NCBI RefSeq assembly: GCF_002846335.1
Contig: NZ_PJMQ01000001.1
Span: 3,906,001-3,970,000 of the forward strand
DNA: 64,000 nt
Reading direction: 5' to 3'
From: Janthinobacterium sp. 61
Lineage (GTDB): Bacteria > Pseudomonadota > Gammaproteobacteria > Burkholderiales > Burkholderiaceae_D
A model generated the notes under the pieces. The model was not told where the DNA came from. It ran no database searches and saw only the letters and a program-made list of their open reading frames with translations. Below are positions 39,262 to 47,878 of the stretch, in pieces. Both the position numbers and the translations under genes were made by a program. Position 1 is the first letter of the stretch, and each line of letters begins with the position of its first letter.

Positions 39262-40071
39262 TCAGTTCTTCAGCGACAGCACATCCTGCATGTCGAACAG
39301 GCCGGTCGGCTTGTCGGCCAGGAAACGCGCGGCGCGCAGGGCGCCGTGGGCGTAGGTGACGCGACTGCTCGACTTGTGGCTGATCTCGATGCGCTCGCCG
39401 ATGCCGGCAAACAGCACCGTATGGTCGCCCACGATATCGCCGCCGCGGATGGTGGCAAAACCGATGGTCGACGGGTCGCGTTCGCCCGTCACGCCTTCGC
39501 GGCCGTACACGGCGCATTCCTTCAAGTCGCGCCCCAGGGCGCCGGCCACTACTTCACCCATTTGCAGGGCCGTGCCCGAAGGCGCATCGACCTTGAAGCG
39601 GTGATGTGCTTCGATGATTTCAATGTCGTAGCCTTCGGACAGGCTTTTCGCCGCCAGTTCCAGCAACTTCATGGTGACATTCACGCCCACGCTCATGTTT
39701 GGCGCGAACATGATGGCCGTCTTTTCGGCAGCGGCGGCAATCGCCGCCTTGCCCGCATCATCAAAACCGGTAGTGCCGATGATCATCTTGATGCCGTGCT
39801 CGGCGCAATACGCCAGATGCTGCAAAGTGCCTTCGGGACGCGTAAAGTCGATCAGGTAATCGGCGCCGGCCAGGCCGGCGTCCAGGCTTGACTCGATCAG
39901 CACGCCGGCAGGCTTGCCCAGGAAGGCGGCGGCGTCCTGGCCCACGGATGGCGAGCCAACGCGGTCGAGCGCGCCAGCGAGCACAGCGTCGGGGGCATTG
40001 CTGACGGCCTCGATCAGGATATGGCCCATGCGGCCACTGGCGCCAGCGATGGCGATTTTCAGTTCAGTCAT
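39262..40071 (-). CDS. dapB: 4-hydroxy-tetrahydrodipicolinate reductase
   Basis: A 269-residue NAD(P)H enzyme of the lysine and diaminopimelate pathway. [15 protein letters not shown] binds the cofactor. [20 protein letters not shown] is the substrate-binding and catalytic signature, with the His pair and Lys. [18 protein letters not shown] and [13 protein letters not shown] follow. The length is typical. It lies 19 bp after bamE on the same strand, a common betaproteobacterial order, and 8 bp before the barstar-like gene. Confidence 0.97.
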   Translation of the reverse strand: MTELKIAIAGASGRMGHILIEAVSNAPDAVLAGALDRVGSPSVGQDAAAFLGKPAGVLIESSLDAGLAGADYLIDFTRPEGTLQHLAYCAEHGIKMIIGTTGFDDAGKAAIAAAAEKTAIMFAPNMSVGVNVTMKLLELAAKSLSEGYDIEIIEAHHRFKVDAPSGTALQMGEVVAGALGRDLKECAVYGREGVTGERDPSTIGFATIRGGDIVGDHTVLFAGIGERIEISHKSSSRVTYAHGALRAARFLADKPTGLFDMQDVLSLKN

Positions 40072-40090
40072 TTTATTCTCTTACAGCAAC

Positions 40091-40792
40091 TTATTTGGTG
40101 GGTTCGGCAGCAGGTGCAGGCTCGGCGGCAGGCGCCGTTGCGGGTGCAACGTCAGGTTTGCTCACCGGAATGGCAGGAGCGGCATCGGCCGGCACCGGCA
40201 CGGCGCTCGGCGCCACGGGCGATGGGACGGCGGCGGCAGGCACGTCGGCCTTGGCGACCTTGGCGAACGGCGACGGACCGGCGATACGGTTGATGTATTC
40301 TTTCTCGGTCGGCAGATTGCCGCCTTCGAAACGTGCAACCTTGCCTTCTTTATCAAAGAACACGACCACGCGGCTGCTGGTGGTTTCGCCACTGCCCCGT
40401 GCCAGTCGGAATGGATAATCCCAACGGTCAGCATGGAAAATATCGGTCAGCAGGGAGGTGCCGAGGACGAAACGCACTTGTTCGCGCGTCATGCCCACTT
40501 TCAACTGGGCCAGCATCTCTTCGGAGACAAAGTTGCCTTGTTGAATGTCAGGACGATACGGCGAGAAAAACCACATGAATTTCTGCAGCGGCGTAATGGT
40601 GGTCGTTTGTGCGCCCTGTTCGGGGACCACTTCCTTGCCTTCTTTTTGGCTGGCTGCCGGCTTTTCGCCAAGGATGCCGCGGCTGGCGCAGCCGGACATG
40701 GCGAGCGCGACACAGACCATGCCTGCCATGACTGGTGCTCGAAATGAAATACGGTGCCAGAGAGATGGCAATACAGCCGGTGTTACGCGCAT
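40091..40792 (-). CDS. bamE: Outer membrane assembly lipoprotein BamE
   Basis: A 233-residue lipoprotein of the BAM complex that inserts beta-barrel proteins. The signal ends in the lipobox MSGC. The core has YRPDIQQGNFVSEEMLAQLKVGMTREQVRFVLGTSLLTDIFHADRWDYPFRL, the BamE/SmpA signature. Unlike the short E. coli protein it carries about 60 C-terminal residues rich in Pro, Ala and Val after EYINRIAGPSPF. The ATG at 40792 has GAGG 6 bases upstream. It is divergent from fur, a classic pairing, with a strong palindrome between them. Confidence 0.95.
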   Translation of the reverse strand: MRVTPAVLPSLWHRISFRAPVMAGMVCVALAMSGCASRGILGEKPAASQKEGKEVVPEQGAQTTTITPLQKFMWFFSPYRPDIQQGNFVSEEMLAQLKVGMTREQVRFVLGTSLLTDIFHADRWDYPFRLARGSGETTSSRVVVFFDKEGKVARFEGGNLPTEKEYINRIAGPSPFAKVAKADVPAAAVPSPVAPSAVPVPADAAPAIPVSKPDVAPATAPAAEPAPAAEPTK

Positions 40793-40836
40793 AAATGACC
40801 TCAATTGGATGAACAAAACGCCAGGAGTGACCGGCC

Positions 40837-40860
40837 TGCCAAAAAATGCATATTTTGGCA
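40837..40860. promoter_or_regulatory. 24-bp near-perfect palindrome between bamE and fur
   Basis: TGCCAAAA-N8-TTTTGGCA, with ATGCAT inside the spacer, so 11 of 12 pairs match. It lies 45 bp from the bamE start and 56 bp from the fur start. It does not resemble the Fur box. An unknown regulator may control both genes here. Confidence 0.6.
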
Positions 40861-40915
40861 CTCCCCGACAAAACGCTATATGATAAAGCACCTGACCCAC
40901 ATACGAGCAACAAAC

Positions 40916-41347
40916 ATGAGTAACAATCCTAGTGATCTCAAGGCAAGCGGCCTGAAAGCCACCCTGCCACGCCTGAAGATACTCGATATCTTCCAGAGTA
41001 GCCCGGTACGCCACCTGACAGCAGAAGACGTCTATAAAATTCTGCTGGCCGACAATATGGATGTCGGCTTGGCAACTGTCTACCGTGTCCTGACGCAGTT
41101 TGAACAGGCTGGCTTGCTCAACCGCAACCATTTTGAAACCGGCAAGGCAATTTTCGAACTCAACGAAGGTTCCCACCACGACCACCTGGTGTGCCTCGAC
41201 TGTGGCCGGGTCGAAGAATTCTTCGACGAAGACATCGAAATCCGCCAGCAAAAAGTGGCTGAAGAGCGCGGCTTCAAGATCGCCGAACACGCCTTGGCAA
41301 TCTACGGCAACTGCATCAAGACGGCTTGCCCGCATAAAACAGCCTGA
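40916..41347 (+). CDS. fur: Ferric uptake regulator
   Basis: A 143-residue iron-responsive repressor. The winged helix includes [16 protein letters not shown] and [36 protein letters not shown]. The metal-binding part shows [20 protein letters not shown], with the regulatory His cluster and the structural CxxC. A late Cys pair is also visible (NCIKTAC). The ATG at 40916 gives the standard length; an upstream start would add 37 residues across the palindrome. It is divergent from bamE. Confidence 0.97.
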   Translation: MSNNPSDLKASGLKATLPRLKILDIFQSSPVRHLTAEDVYKILLADNMDVGLATVYRVLTQFEQAGLLNRNHFETGKAIFELNEGSHHDHLVCLDCGRVEEFFDEDIEIRQQKVAEERGFKIAEHALAIYGNCIKTACPHKTA

Positions 41348-41395
41348 CGCTTGCCGGCCGCTCCTACGGGGCGGCTGGCGCAGCATTGAGCTGCA

Positions 41396-42412
41396 TCAAT
41401 GATGACTGAGCGCGCTCGACAGTAATTTAGCCGTAATATCGACGATAGGAATGACGCGCTCATACGCCATGCGCGTCGGTCCTATCACCCCCAAGGTTCC
41501 CACGATCTTGCCGTTGACTTCATACGGCGCCGTCACCACGCTCATCTCATCCATCGGCACCAGGTTCGATTCGCCGCCGATGAAAATCTGCACGCCCGTC
41601 GCCTTGCTCGACACGTCGAGCAACTGCATCAAGCCCGTTTTTTGCTCGAACATGTCGAACATCTGGCGCAGCGAATGCATATTCGATGACAGATCGCTCA
41701 CGCTGAGCAAGTTGCGCTCGCCGGAAATCACCATGTCGTCGCTATGGTCGGCCATCGCTTCGCTGCCCGCTTCCACGGCCGCCTGCATCAGGCTGCCCAT
41801 ATCGTCGCGCAGCTGGCGCAATTCGCCCTGCAGGCGCACGCGCACGGCGTCGAATGACAGGCCGCCATAATTCTGGTTGATGTAATTGGCCGATTGGATC
41901 AATTGCGCCGGCGTGTAGTCGGCCTCCGTCAGCAGCAAGCGGTTCTGCACGTCACCGCCCGGGGCAACGATGACGAGCAGGATGCGCTTTTCGGACAGGC
42001 GCAGGAATTCAATTTGCTGGAACACGGATTCCCGGCGCGGACTGAGCACGACGCCGGCAAACTGCGACAGCGACGACAGCATTTGCGCCGCGTTGGCGAT
42101 GGTTTTCTGCGGCTGCGGCGTCTGCAGGCGCATGCGCGACTCCACCAGGTGCTCGTCCAGATGCCGGACAGTCAGCAAGGTGTCGACAAAGATGCGGTAG
42201 CCGCGTGGCGTGGGTATGCGTCCAGCCGAGGTATGGGGGCTGGACACATAACCGAGCTCTTCCAGATCGGCCATGATGTTGCGGATCGTGGCCGGCGACA
42301 AATCCAGGCCGGAAATTTTCGACAAGGCGCGCGAACCGACCGGCAGGCCGTCGGCGATATAGCGCTCGACCAGGGCTTTCAGCAGTGTTTGGGCACGTGT
42401 ATCGAGTTGCAT
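41396..42412 (-). CDS. hrcA: Heat-inducible transcription repressor HrcA
   Basis: A 338-residue repressor of class I heat-shock genes. The N-terminal winged helix reads [71 protein letters not shown] is the family signature. The C-terminal GAF-like part has IFIGGES and [35 protein letters not shown]. HrcA binds CIRCE elements; none (TTAGCACTC-N9-GAGTGCTAA) was seen in this window. It faces the fur gene convergently. Confidence 0.96.
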   Translation of the reverse strand: MQLDTRAQTLLKALVERYIADGLPVGSRALSKISGLDLSPATIRNIMADLEELGYVSSPHTSAGRIPTPRGYRIFVDTLLTVRHLDEHLVESRMRLQTPQPQKTIANAAQMLSSLSQFAGVVLSPRRESVFQQIEFLRLSEKRILLVIVAPGGDVQNRLLLTEADYTPAQLIQSANYINQNYGGLSFDAVRVRLQGELRQLRDDMGSLMQAAVEAGSEAMADHSDDMVISGERNLLSVSDLSSNMHSLRQMFDMFEQKTGLMQLLDVSSKATGVQIFIGGESNLVPMDEMSVVTAPYEVNGKIVGTLGVIGPTRMAYERVIPIVDITAKLLSSALSHH

Positions 42413-42549
42413 GGTGTAATTAGTTGGACAAATTTTCTATTAAATAAGTAGCAAGACAAGTAGCAGTATAAATAGCAAAAACAGCGGCCAGACGCGCATC
42501 CCCGGCGCCTGACAGCTCCTATTATGCACGTTCGCCCGTCCGGCGGCGA

Positions 42550-43275
42550 TCAATCTTCCAGTTGCCCCTGCAGCCACAGCAGCAACTCGTCAAAGTTGGC
42601 GCAGATGGCGTCGGGCTGCACGCCGGCGGCCAGGTGGGCGTCGCTGCCCTTGCGGTTCATCCAGACGGCACGCATGCCCGCCCCTTGCGCTCCCGTCACG
42701 TCGAAATACAGGTCATCCCCCACATACACGGCTTCGTGCGGGGCCACCTGCAGCGCGGCGCACGCAGCCAGGAAGATGCTGGCATCGGGCTTTGCCACGC
42801 CAAAGTCGCTGGCGGCGATGGATACCTTGAAATGCTGCGCCAGGCCGATAATGTCAAGGTCCGCATTGCCATTCGAGATGGAGCCGACCAGCATGCGCTG
42901 GCGCATCCAGGCCAGGCCAGGCAAGACGTCGTCATACGGCTGGACGCGGTTGCGCGCGGCCAGGAAGTGCACGATGGCCTGCTCGACCAGGGCGGCATCC
43001 TCGCCAGCGGTCTCGAAAGCGGCCAGCAGGCCGGCGCGCCGCAACTCGATCAGGTTGCCATGGAAATGCGGTTGCTCCTTGAGCATGGCCAGACGGTGCT
43101 GGCGCAGCACCTCGATGGAAAACTGCTGCGCCACCCTGGGCGCATGCGTGGCCAGCCAGTCGTGCAGCAGGGTTTCGGCGGCGGCAATCACGGGCGCGAT
43201 GGGCCACAAGGTATCGTCGAGATCGAACAGGATGGCCTTGGGCGGCACGGCGGGTTTTACTGGGGTAAGGGACAT
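42550..43275 (-). CDS. HAD-IA family hydrolase
   Basis: A 241-residue haloacid-dehalogenase-like phosphatase with a helical cap. Motif I is LFDLDDTLWP near residue 19, motif II is the SNG in GSISNGNADL, motif III is the Lys of GVAKPDASIF, and motif IV is VGDDLYFDVTGAQGAGM. The substrate is unknown; relatives are phosphoglycolate-like or nucleotidase enzymes. The ATG at 43275 removes 14 doubtful residues. It is 137 bp upstream of hrcA on the same strand, with no strong sign of co-transcription. Confidence 0.9.
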   Translation of the reverse strand: MSLTPVKPAVPPKAILFDLDDTLWPIAPVIAAAETLLHDWLATHAPRVAQQFSIEVLRQHRLAMLKEQPHFHGNLIELRRAGLLAAFETAGEDAALVEQAIVHFLAARNRVQPYDDVLPGLAWMRQRMLVGSISNGNADLDIIGLAQHFKVSIAASDFGVAKPDASIFLAACAALQVAPHEAVYVGDDLYFDVTGAQGAGMRAVWMNRKGSDAHLAAGVQPDAICANFDELLLWLQGQLED

Positions 43276-43519
43276 GGGACTCACAGTGGATGCCGCGCCA
43301 CGATGCGCAGGCTGCATCTATTGTCGCACCGATCGGCGCCGCCGACATGGCGGTGCCACCGTAAAATGGGGCCGGGCCGGCGCTTCCCGGCGAAAAATTG
43401 TTACAGGGTGATACAAGGCAAGATCATTCGGCTTGCCAGATAGACTAAAATAGGCGCCATTCCAATGCGGCGCCAGCGTCCGCGTTGCGCTACCCAACCT
43501 AATTCGTTTTGGAGAATGT

Positions 43520-44119
43520 ATGAAAAATTTGTACCTGCGCTCGATGCTGGCGGCGGCTTGCGCCGTCACACTGGCAGCCTGCGGCGGCAGCGGCGGCAAC
43601 CTGTATCTGCAAGGCGCAGTCACCGGCCTGGCCAAAGATGGACTGATTCTGCTGAATGATGGCGAAAAATTACCTATTTCTGCGAACCAGCCCAGCTTTG
43701 TTTTCACCAAGCTGATCAAGACCGATGACCGCTACGAAATCAGCATCTTGCAGCAGCCTAAGGGCGCCGTTTGCACTGTGAACAACGGCACCGGCAAGGC
43801 AACAAGCTATTCCGTGAGTACGGCCTCTGTCAGCTGCATTACCAACACCTACCCGTTGAGCGGTACGATCACGGGCCTGACCGCTGGTGGCTTGCGCCTG
43901 GTGATGGGCCCTAACGGCACCAGCCCACTGGCTGGCACCACCTCCTACAAATTCGATTCGGTACCTGACGGCGCCCCATACAGTATTTCCGTACTGACTC
44001 AGCCAACGGGCTTGAAGTGCCGCTTCCAGGGCTCCGCCAGTGCCGACGGCAGCGATACGGTCGGCACGATGGGCTCTGCCGCCACGACCGCGGCCACACT
44101 TGACTGCACGCCGCAGTAA
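43520..44119 (+). CDS. Repeat-containing lipoprotein, first of a tandem pair
   Basis: A 199-residue exported lipoprotein. The signal peptide MKNLYLRSMLAAACAVTLAAC ends in the lipobox LAAC. It then has two beta-rich units of about 80 residues. Each starts LQGAVTGLAKDGLILLNDG or LSGTITGLTAGGLRLVMG, runs through a YxISxLxQPxG core and closes with a Cys pair (AVCTV to VSC; KCRF to LDC) that could form a disulfide. Similar units occur in large secreted proteins of this bacterial family. TTTTGGAG precedes the ATG. The paralogue follows after 35 bp. Function unknown. Confidence 0.85.
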   Translation: MKNLYLRSMLAAACAVTLAACGGSGGNLYLQGAVTGLAKDGLILLNDGEKLPISANQPSFVFTKLIKTDDRYEISILQQPKGAVCTVNNGTGKATSYSVSTASVSCITNTYPLSGTITGLTAGGLRLVMGPNGTSPLAGTTSYKFDSVPDGAPYSISVLTQPTGLKCRFQGSASADGSDTVGTMGSAATTAATLDCTPQ

Positions 44120-44154
44120 TCCTTGCGATCCGTCACCTATTTTTGGAGAAATAC

Positions 44155-44745
44155 ATGAAGTTATCCTGCCTGCGCCCACTCGCCGCGCTGCTGCTGACCC
44201 TGGGACTGGCCGCTTGCGGCGGCAAGGCCTCGTATGATGTCAGCGGCACCGTCAGCAACTTGAACAACAATGGTCTGATCCTGACCAACGGCGGGGAGGA
44301 CCTCCCGGTTGCCGCCGGCCAGACCTCGTTCACCTTTAAAAAGCGTATCGACTATGGCACCGCCTACAACATCGACTTCAAGCATCAACCAGACCATATG
44401 ACTTGCGGCATCATTGGTGGTACCGGAACGGCTGGCCATTACATCAGCATCAGCGCCGCTGTTTCTTGTTCGCAAAACACGTATAGCGTGGGCGGCACGA
44501 TTTCCGGCCTGACGGTAGACAGCTTGGTGCTGATTAACGGCAATGTAACGACTACGGTGGCCAAGGATGCCAAGACCTTTGTCATGGCCGGCCCTGTCGC
44601 CGATGGCTCTACCTATAACGTCAGCGTCTCCAGCCAGCCGAAGGGCCTGCTGTGCGTCGTACAGCCTGGCACAGGTGCTGGCACCATGGGCAGCGCCAAC
44701 ATCACCACCGTGCAGATCGCTTGCACTCCGGCCGCTGCAAGCTAA
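44155..44745 (+). CDS. Repeat-containing lipoprotein, second of a tandem pair
   Basis: A 196-residue paralogue of the preceding lipoprotein. The signal ends in LAAC (MKLSCLRPLAALLLTLGLAAC). The same two beta-rich units follow: YDVSGTVSNLNNNGLILTNGG...QPDHMTCGI...VSC and YSVGGTISGLTVDSLVLINGN...QPKGLLCVV...IAC. The ATG at 44155 is preceded by TTGGAG at good spacing; the TTG of that sequence is not a start. The pair arose by duplication and has diverged strongly outside the core positions. Two hairpins follow, the second a clear terminator. Confidence 0.85.
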   Translation: MKLSCLRPLAALLLTLGLAACGGKASYDVSGTVSNLNNNGLILTNGGEDLPVAAGQTSFTFKKRIDYGTAYNIDFKHQPDHMTCGIIGGTGTAGHYISISAAVSCSQNTYSVGGTISGLTVDSLVLINGNVTTTVAKDAKTFVMAGPVADGSTYNVSVSSQPKGLLCVVQPGTGAGTMGSANITTVQIACTPAAAS

Positions 44746-44751
44746 GCAAGT

Positions 44752-44784
44752 CTTCCTGGCAGCCGGACCGCGACTGCCAGGAAG
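44752..44784 (+). other. 11-bp hairpin just after the lipoprotein pair
   Basis: CTTCCTGGCAG and CTGCCAGGAAG are perfect inverted arms around an 11-nt loop, starting 7 bases after the stop codon. No T-tract follows, so it may protect the mRNA 3' end rather than terminate. Confidence 0.6.
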
Positions 44785-44891
44785 AGATATCATTAAAACT
44801 TATAGTTGATATTCCAAAGATAAATTGGAGTTATATGTGGCGATGCAGCATAATGCATCTGTCTCCTCCAACTCTTCCAAGAATTGGATTT

Positions 44892-44920
44892 AGCCCGCTT
44901 TTACCAGCGGGCTTTTTTTT
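44892..44920 (+). terminator. Rho-independent terminator after the lipoprotein pair
   Basis: AGCCCGCT, a six-base loop, AGCGGGCT and then eight T. It lies 147 bp after the second lipoprotein stop and 13 bp before the convergent mmsB end. Confidence 0.92.
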
Positions 44921-44932
44921 GCCCAAAATTCC

Positions 44933-45838
44933 TCAGGCCGCAGGCGTTGGCACACCAGGCTGCAGCATCTGCACGATGCTGGAAAAATCCTGCTGCGCAT
45001 AACCGGCTTGCGCATGCATCTGGTACAGCTGGCGCACCAGGCCGCCCAGTGGCGTAGGGGCGTTTGCCGACAAGGCCGATTGCTGCGCCAGGCCCAGGTC
45101 TTTCAGCATCAGCGCCGTGCCGAAGCCGCCAGTGTAATTGCGCGAAGCAGGCGAGCCGTCCATGACGCCGGGCCACGGGTTATACACTTCCAGGGTCCAG
45201 TTGCGGCCCGAACTCTTGGCCATGATGTCGGACAACACTTTCGGGTCAAGACCATGCGCCACGCCCAGGTTCAGCGCCTCGGCCGTACCGGCCATCAAGA
45301 TGCCCAGCAGCATGTTGTTGCAAATCTTCGCCACCTGACCCGCCCCCGCTTCACCCGCATGGAAAATATTCTTGCCCATCTTTTCCAGCAGGGGCCGTGC
45401 CTGCTGCAAGGCCGCTACGCTACCGCCGACGATAAACGTCAGGGTGCCGGCCGCCGCGCCCGCCGTGCCGCCCGAGACGGGCGCATCGATCATGGCAAAG
45501 CCCCGCTCGCTGGCCGCCTGCGCCACTTGCCGCGCCACATCAGCGGCGATGGTGCTGCAATCGATGAACAGGGCACCGGACTTGGCCGAATCGAGTACGC
45601 CCCCTGCCGCCAGGTACAGTTCCTGCACGTGCTTGTTGGCTGGCAGCATGGTGATGACGGCGTCGGCCGTCTGCACGGCCGCGCTGGCGGACGCGGCCGC
45701 CGTGGCGCCCGCCTCGACCAGGGACGCCACTGCCGCCGGCGCCAGGTCGAACACGGAGACGTGGAAGCCGGCGGCCACCAGGTTGCGGGCCATCGGCGCA
45801 CCCATGTTGCCCAGGCCGATGAAAGCGATATGTTGCAT
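44933..45838 (-). CDS. mmsB: 3-hydroxyisobutyrate dehydrogenase
   Basis: A 301-residue NAD enzyme that oxidises 3-hydroxyisobutyrate to methylmalonate semialdehyde in valine breakdown. HIAFIGLGNMGAPMARNLVAAG is the cofactor site. FIDCSTIAADVARQ and DAPVSGGTAGAAAGTLTFIVGG bind substrate. GQVAKICNNMLLGILMAGTAEAL holds the catalytic Lys. The ATG at 45838 follows GGAGACATAT at suitable spacing. It is the last gene of the valine operon, separated from the hydrolase gene by a 119-bp gap that contains a dispersed repeat. Confidence 0.95.
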   Translation of the reverse strand: MQHIAFIGLGNMGAPMARNLVAAGFHVSVFDLAPAAVASLVEAGATAAASASAAVQTADAVITMLPANKHVQELYLAAGGVLDSAKSGALFIDCSTIAADVARQVAQAASERGFAMIDAPVSGGTAGAAAGTLTFIVGGSVAALQQARPLLEKMGKNIFHAGEAGAGQVAKICNNMLLGILMAGTAEALNLGVAHGLDPKVLSDIMAKSSGRNWTLEVYNPWPGVMDGSPASRNYTGGFGTALMLKDLGLAQQSALSANAPTPLGGLVRQLYQMHAQAGYAQQDFSSIVQMLQPGVPTPAA

Positions 45839-45864
45839 ATATGTCTCCTGTAGCACCTAAAAAA

Positions 45865-45940
45865 GCCCATGGCGTTGTTGCCTTGCCTAGTCGTACTGGT
45901 CGTACTGCCTTCGGCAAGGCGCCTAGCCCTGAGCATTTTT
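45865..45940 (+). repeat. Dispersed structured repeat, copy B
   Basis: This matches 10144-10219 in its fixed parts (GGCGTTGTTGCC, doubled CGTACTG, CTTCGG, GGCGCCTAGCCC, CATTTTT). The arms GCCTTGCC (45880-45887) and GGCAAGGC (45913-45920) pair perfectly, although both differ from copy A. It sits between two genes of one operon, antisense to their transcription. Confidence 0.75.
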
Positions 45941-45957
45941 ATGCACTACTAAAATGT

Positions 45958-47100
45958 TTAAATGGATAGGTCGCGCAAAGGATGGTTTTCCCACGGCGCC
46001 GCGAAATACTCGTCCAGATACGTGTCGCTGACCTCGGCCAAACTGGCCGGCTGCCATTGCGGCGCATTGTCCTTGTCTATCAGCAAGGCGCGCACGCCTT
46101 CGCTGAAGTCTGCGTGGGCGCAGCATTGCACGGCAACAATAAGCTCCAGCTGGAACACTTGCGCCAGGCTCAGGTGCCGCGTGCGTTCGCGCATGGCCCA
46201 CACCAGGGAGGCCGAACTGGGCGCGCCCTTGGCCAGTGCATGGGCCGCCTTTTGCAGCCAGGCTGATTCACCGTCATAGGCGGCTATGGCGGCCACCACT
46301 TCGGGCAAGGTGGGCGCTTGCGTCAGCGCGGCGATAGCGTCGAAGTTGGCGCGCACTTCGGAGGCGGGCAACATGGACGTTGGCGCCGAGAAGCCGCTCA
46401 GCAAGCGGCTCAGCTGCTGATGATTGGCCTGAGGGCTCGCTTGCCATTGCCCCAGCGCCAGCGCGTCAAGCACCATGGCGCGCTCTTCCTGGCGCAGGGC
46501 ATAGTCGCCCAGGCCCGTGAACAGGGCATCGGCTGCGTTCATGGGCGCGCCCGTCAAGCCCAGGAACAGGCCGCTGCGCCCCGGCATGCGGCCCAGGAAC
46601 CAGCTGCCGCCCACGTCGGGGAACAGGCCAATCGTAATTTCCGGCATGGCGATGCGCGTGCTTTCCGTCACCACGCGGTGGCTGGCGCCGGCCATCAGGC
46701 CCAGGCCGCCACCCATGACGATGCCGCCGCCCCACACCAGCAGCGGTTTCACATACGTATGGATGCGGTGGTCGAGCCGATATTCCTCGGCAAAGAAGGC
46801 CAGCGCCTGCGGATTCGGCACGACACCCGGTTGCTCGGCCACGGCCGAACGCAGGCTGCGCACGTCGCCGCCCGCGCAAAATGCCTTGTCGGTCGACGAT
46901 TGCAGCACCACGCAGGCGATGGCCGCGTCACTGGCCCAGCGCACCAGGGCGCCATCGATGGCGCGTATCATGTCCAGCGTCAGCGCGTGCAAGGACTTTG
47001 GCGCATCGAGGGTAATGACGCCCAGCTTCATGCCGCCGGGACAGTCGCGCTCCTCGATCTTCAGGGTATCAAGCAGTATTTCAGCCATTTTTTCAACCAT
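45958..47100 (-). CDS. 3-hydroxyisobutyryl-CoA hydrolase (enoyl-CoA hydratase/isomerase family)
   Basis: A 380-residue crotonase-fold thioesterase that frees 3-hydroxyisobutyrate from its CoA ester in valine breakdown. The oxyanion-hole block is KAFCAGGDVRSLR. VWGGGIVMGGGLGLMAGASHRVVTESTRIAMPEITIGLFPDVGGSWFLGRMPG contains the catalytic Glu and Asp of this subfamily. The long C terminus separates it from simple hydratases. The start at 47100 overlaps the preceding hydratase by 8 bp; an ATG at 47088 is also possible. The copy B repeat follows it. Confidence 0.93.
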   Translation of the reverse strand: MVEKMAEILLDTLKIEERDCPGGMKLGVITLDAPKSLHALTLDMIRAIDGALVRWASDAAIACVVLQSSTDKAFCAGGDVRSLRSAVAEQPGVVPNPQALAFFAEEYRLDHRIHTYVKPLLVWGGGIVMGGGLGLMAGASHRVVTESTRIAMPEITIGLFPDVGGSWFLGRMPGRSGLFLGLTGAPMNAADALFTGLGDYALRQEERAMVLDALALGQWQASPQANHQQLSRLLSGFSAPTSMLPASEVRANFDAIAALTQAPTLPEVVAAIAAYDGESAWLQKAAHALAKGAPSSASLVWAMRERTRHLSLAQVFQLELIVAVQCCAHADFSEGVRALLIDKDNAPQWQPASLAEVSDTYLDEYFAAPWENHPLRDLSI

Positions 47101-47878
47101 TCTTCCACTCCGCCGGACGTTTTTCCAGGAACGCTTGCACGCCCTCCTTCTGGTCTTGCGTATCGAACAGGCCCAGGAACAGGGTGCGTTCATCGGGCAA
47201 GGAATTGACCAGCGGATGGCTGCGCGCGCCCTGGATCAGGGTTTTGCATGCCGTCACGCTGCTGGGGCTCTGGCGCGCCACCTTGGCGGCCAGGGCCAGC
47301 GCCGTGGCGGCAGCCTTGCCGGTTGGTACGACTTCCTCGACCAGGCCGATGGCCAGGGCCTTGGCCGCATCGACTCTTTCACCGCACAAAATCATGCGCT
47401 TGGCCCAGCCTTCGCCCACCAGCCACGGCAAATGCTGCGTGCCACCCGCGCACGGCAGCAAGCCGACGGACGCTTCCGGCAAGGCCATCTGCGCGTGTTC
47501 CTCGGCAATGCGAATGTCGCAAGCGAGTGCGCATTCGAGCCCGCCGCCCATGGCATAACCATTGATGGCGGCAATGCTGACGCCGCGAAACGCGGACAGC
47601 GCCTCGAAAGCCTCGCCAAACGCGGCAGCCATGGCAAAAGCCGTGTCCTTGTTGCCATCGGCAAACACTTTCAGGTCGGCGCCGGCCGAGAAGAACTTGG
47701 CGCCGCCGCCCGTGATCACCAGCGCATACACGTCCGGGTCGGCATTCAGGTCGGCCACCAGCTGGGTCAGCGCGTTCAGGCTGGCCAGGGTCCACGTGTG
47801 GGCAGGCGGGTTGTCGAGGGTCACCAGGGCCGTATGGCCACGGCGCTCAAACAACAAATTGGTATAGACTTTGCTCAT
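47093..47878 (-). CDS. Enoyl-CoA hydratase (methacrylyl-CoA hydration step)
   Basis: A 261-residue crotonase. AKFFSAGADLKVFADG gives the first oxyanion-hole residue and NGYAMGGGLECALACD the second, with a catalytic Glu. MALPEASVGLLPCAGGTQHLP supplies the other catalytic Glu. In this operon it most likely hydrates methacrylyl-CoA to 3-hydroxyisobutyryl-CoA. It overlaps the acyl-CoA dehydrogenase by 4 bp (ATGA) and the hydrolase by 8 bp, so the three are translated together. Confidence 0.93.
   Translation of the reverse strand: MSKVYTNLLFERRGHTALVTLDNPPAHTWTLASLNALTQLVADLNADPDVYALVITGGGAKFFSAGADLKVFADGNKDTAFAMAAAFGEAFEALSAFRGVSIAAINGYAMGGGLECALACDIRIAEEHAQMALPEASVGLLPCAGGTQHLPWLVGEGWAKRMILCGERVDAAKALAIGLVEEVVPTGKAAATALALAAKVARQSPSSVTACKTLIQGARSHPLVNSLPDERTLFLGLFDTQDQKEGVQAFLEKRPAEWKNG

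Noticed and set aside
40793..40915. A Fur box in the fur promoter
   Set aside because: The palindrome TGCCAAAA-N8-TTTTGGCA does not match the GATAATGATAATCATTATC pattern.
42413..42549. CIRCE operator or heat-shock promoter before hrcA
   Set aside because: No TTAGCACTC-N9-GAGTGCTAA or close variant was found. Repeated AAGTAGCA/AAATAGCA words are present but show no clear meaning.
44835..45002. A small frame with a GGAG site upstream, running through the terminator, considered as a leader peptide
   Set aside because: It has no stop before or at the hairpin, no run of regulatory codons, and continues antisense into mmsB.
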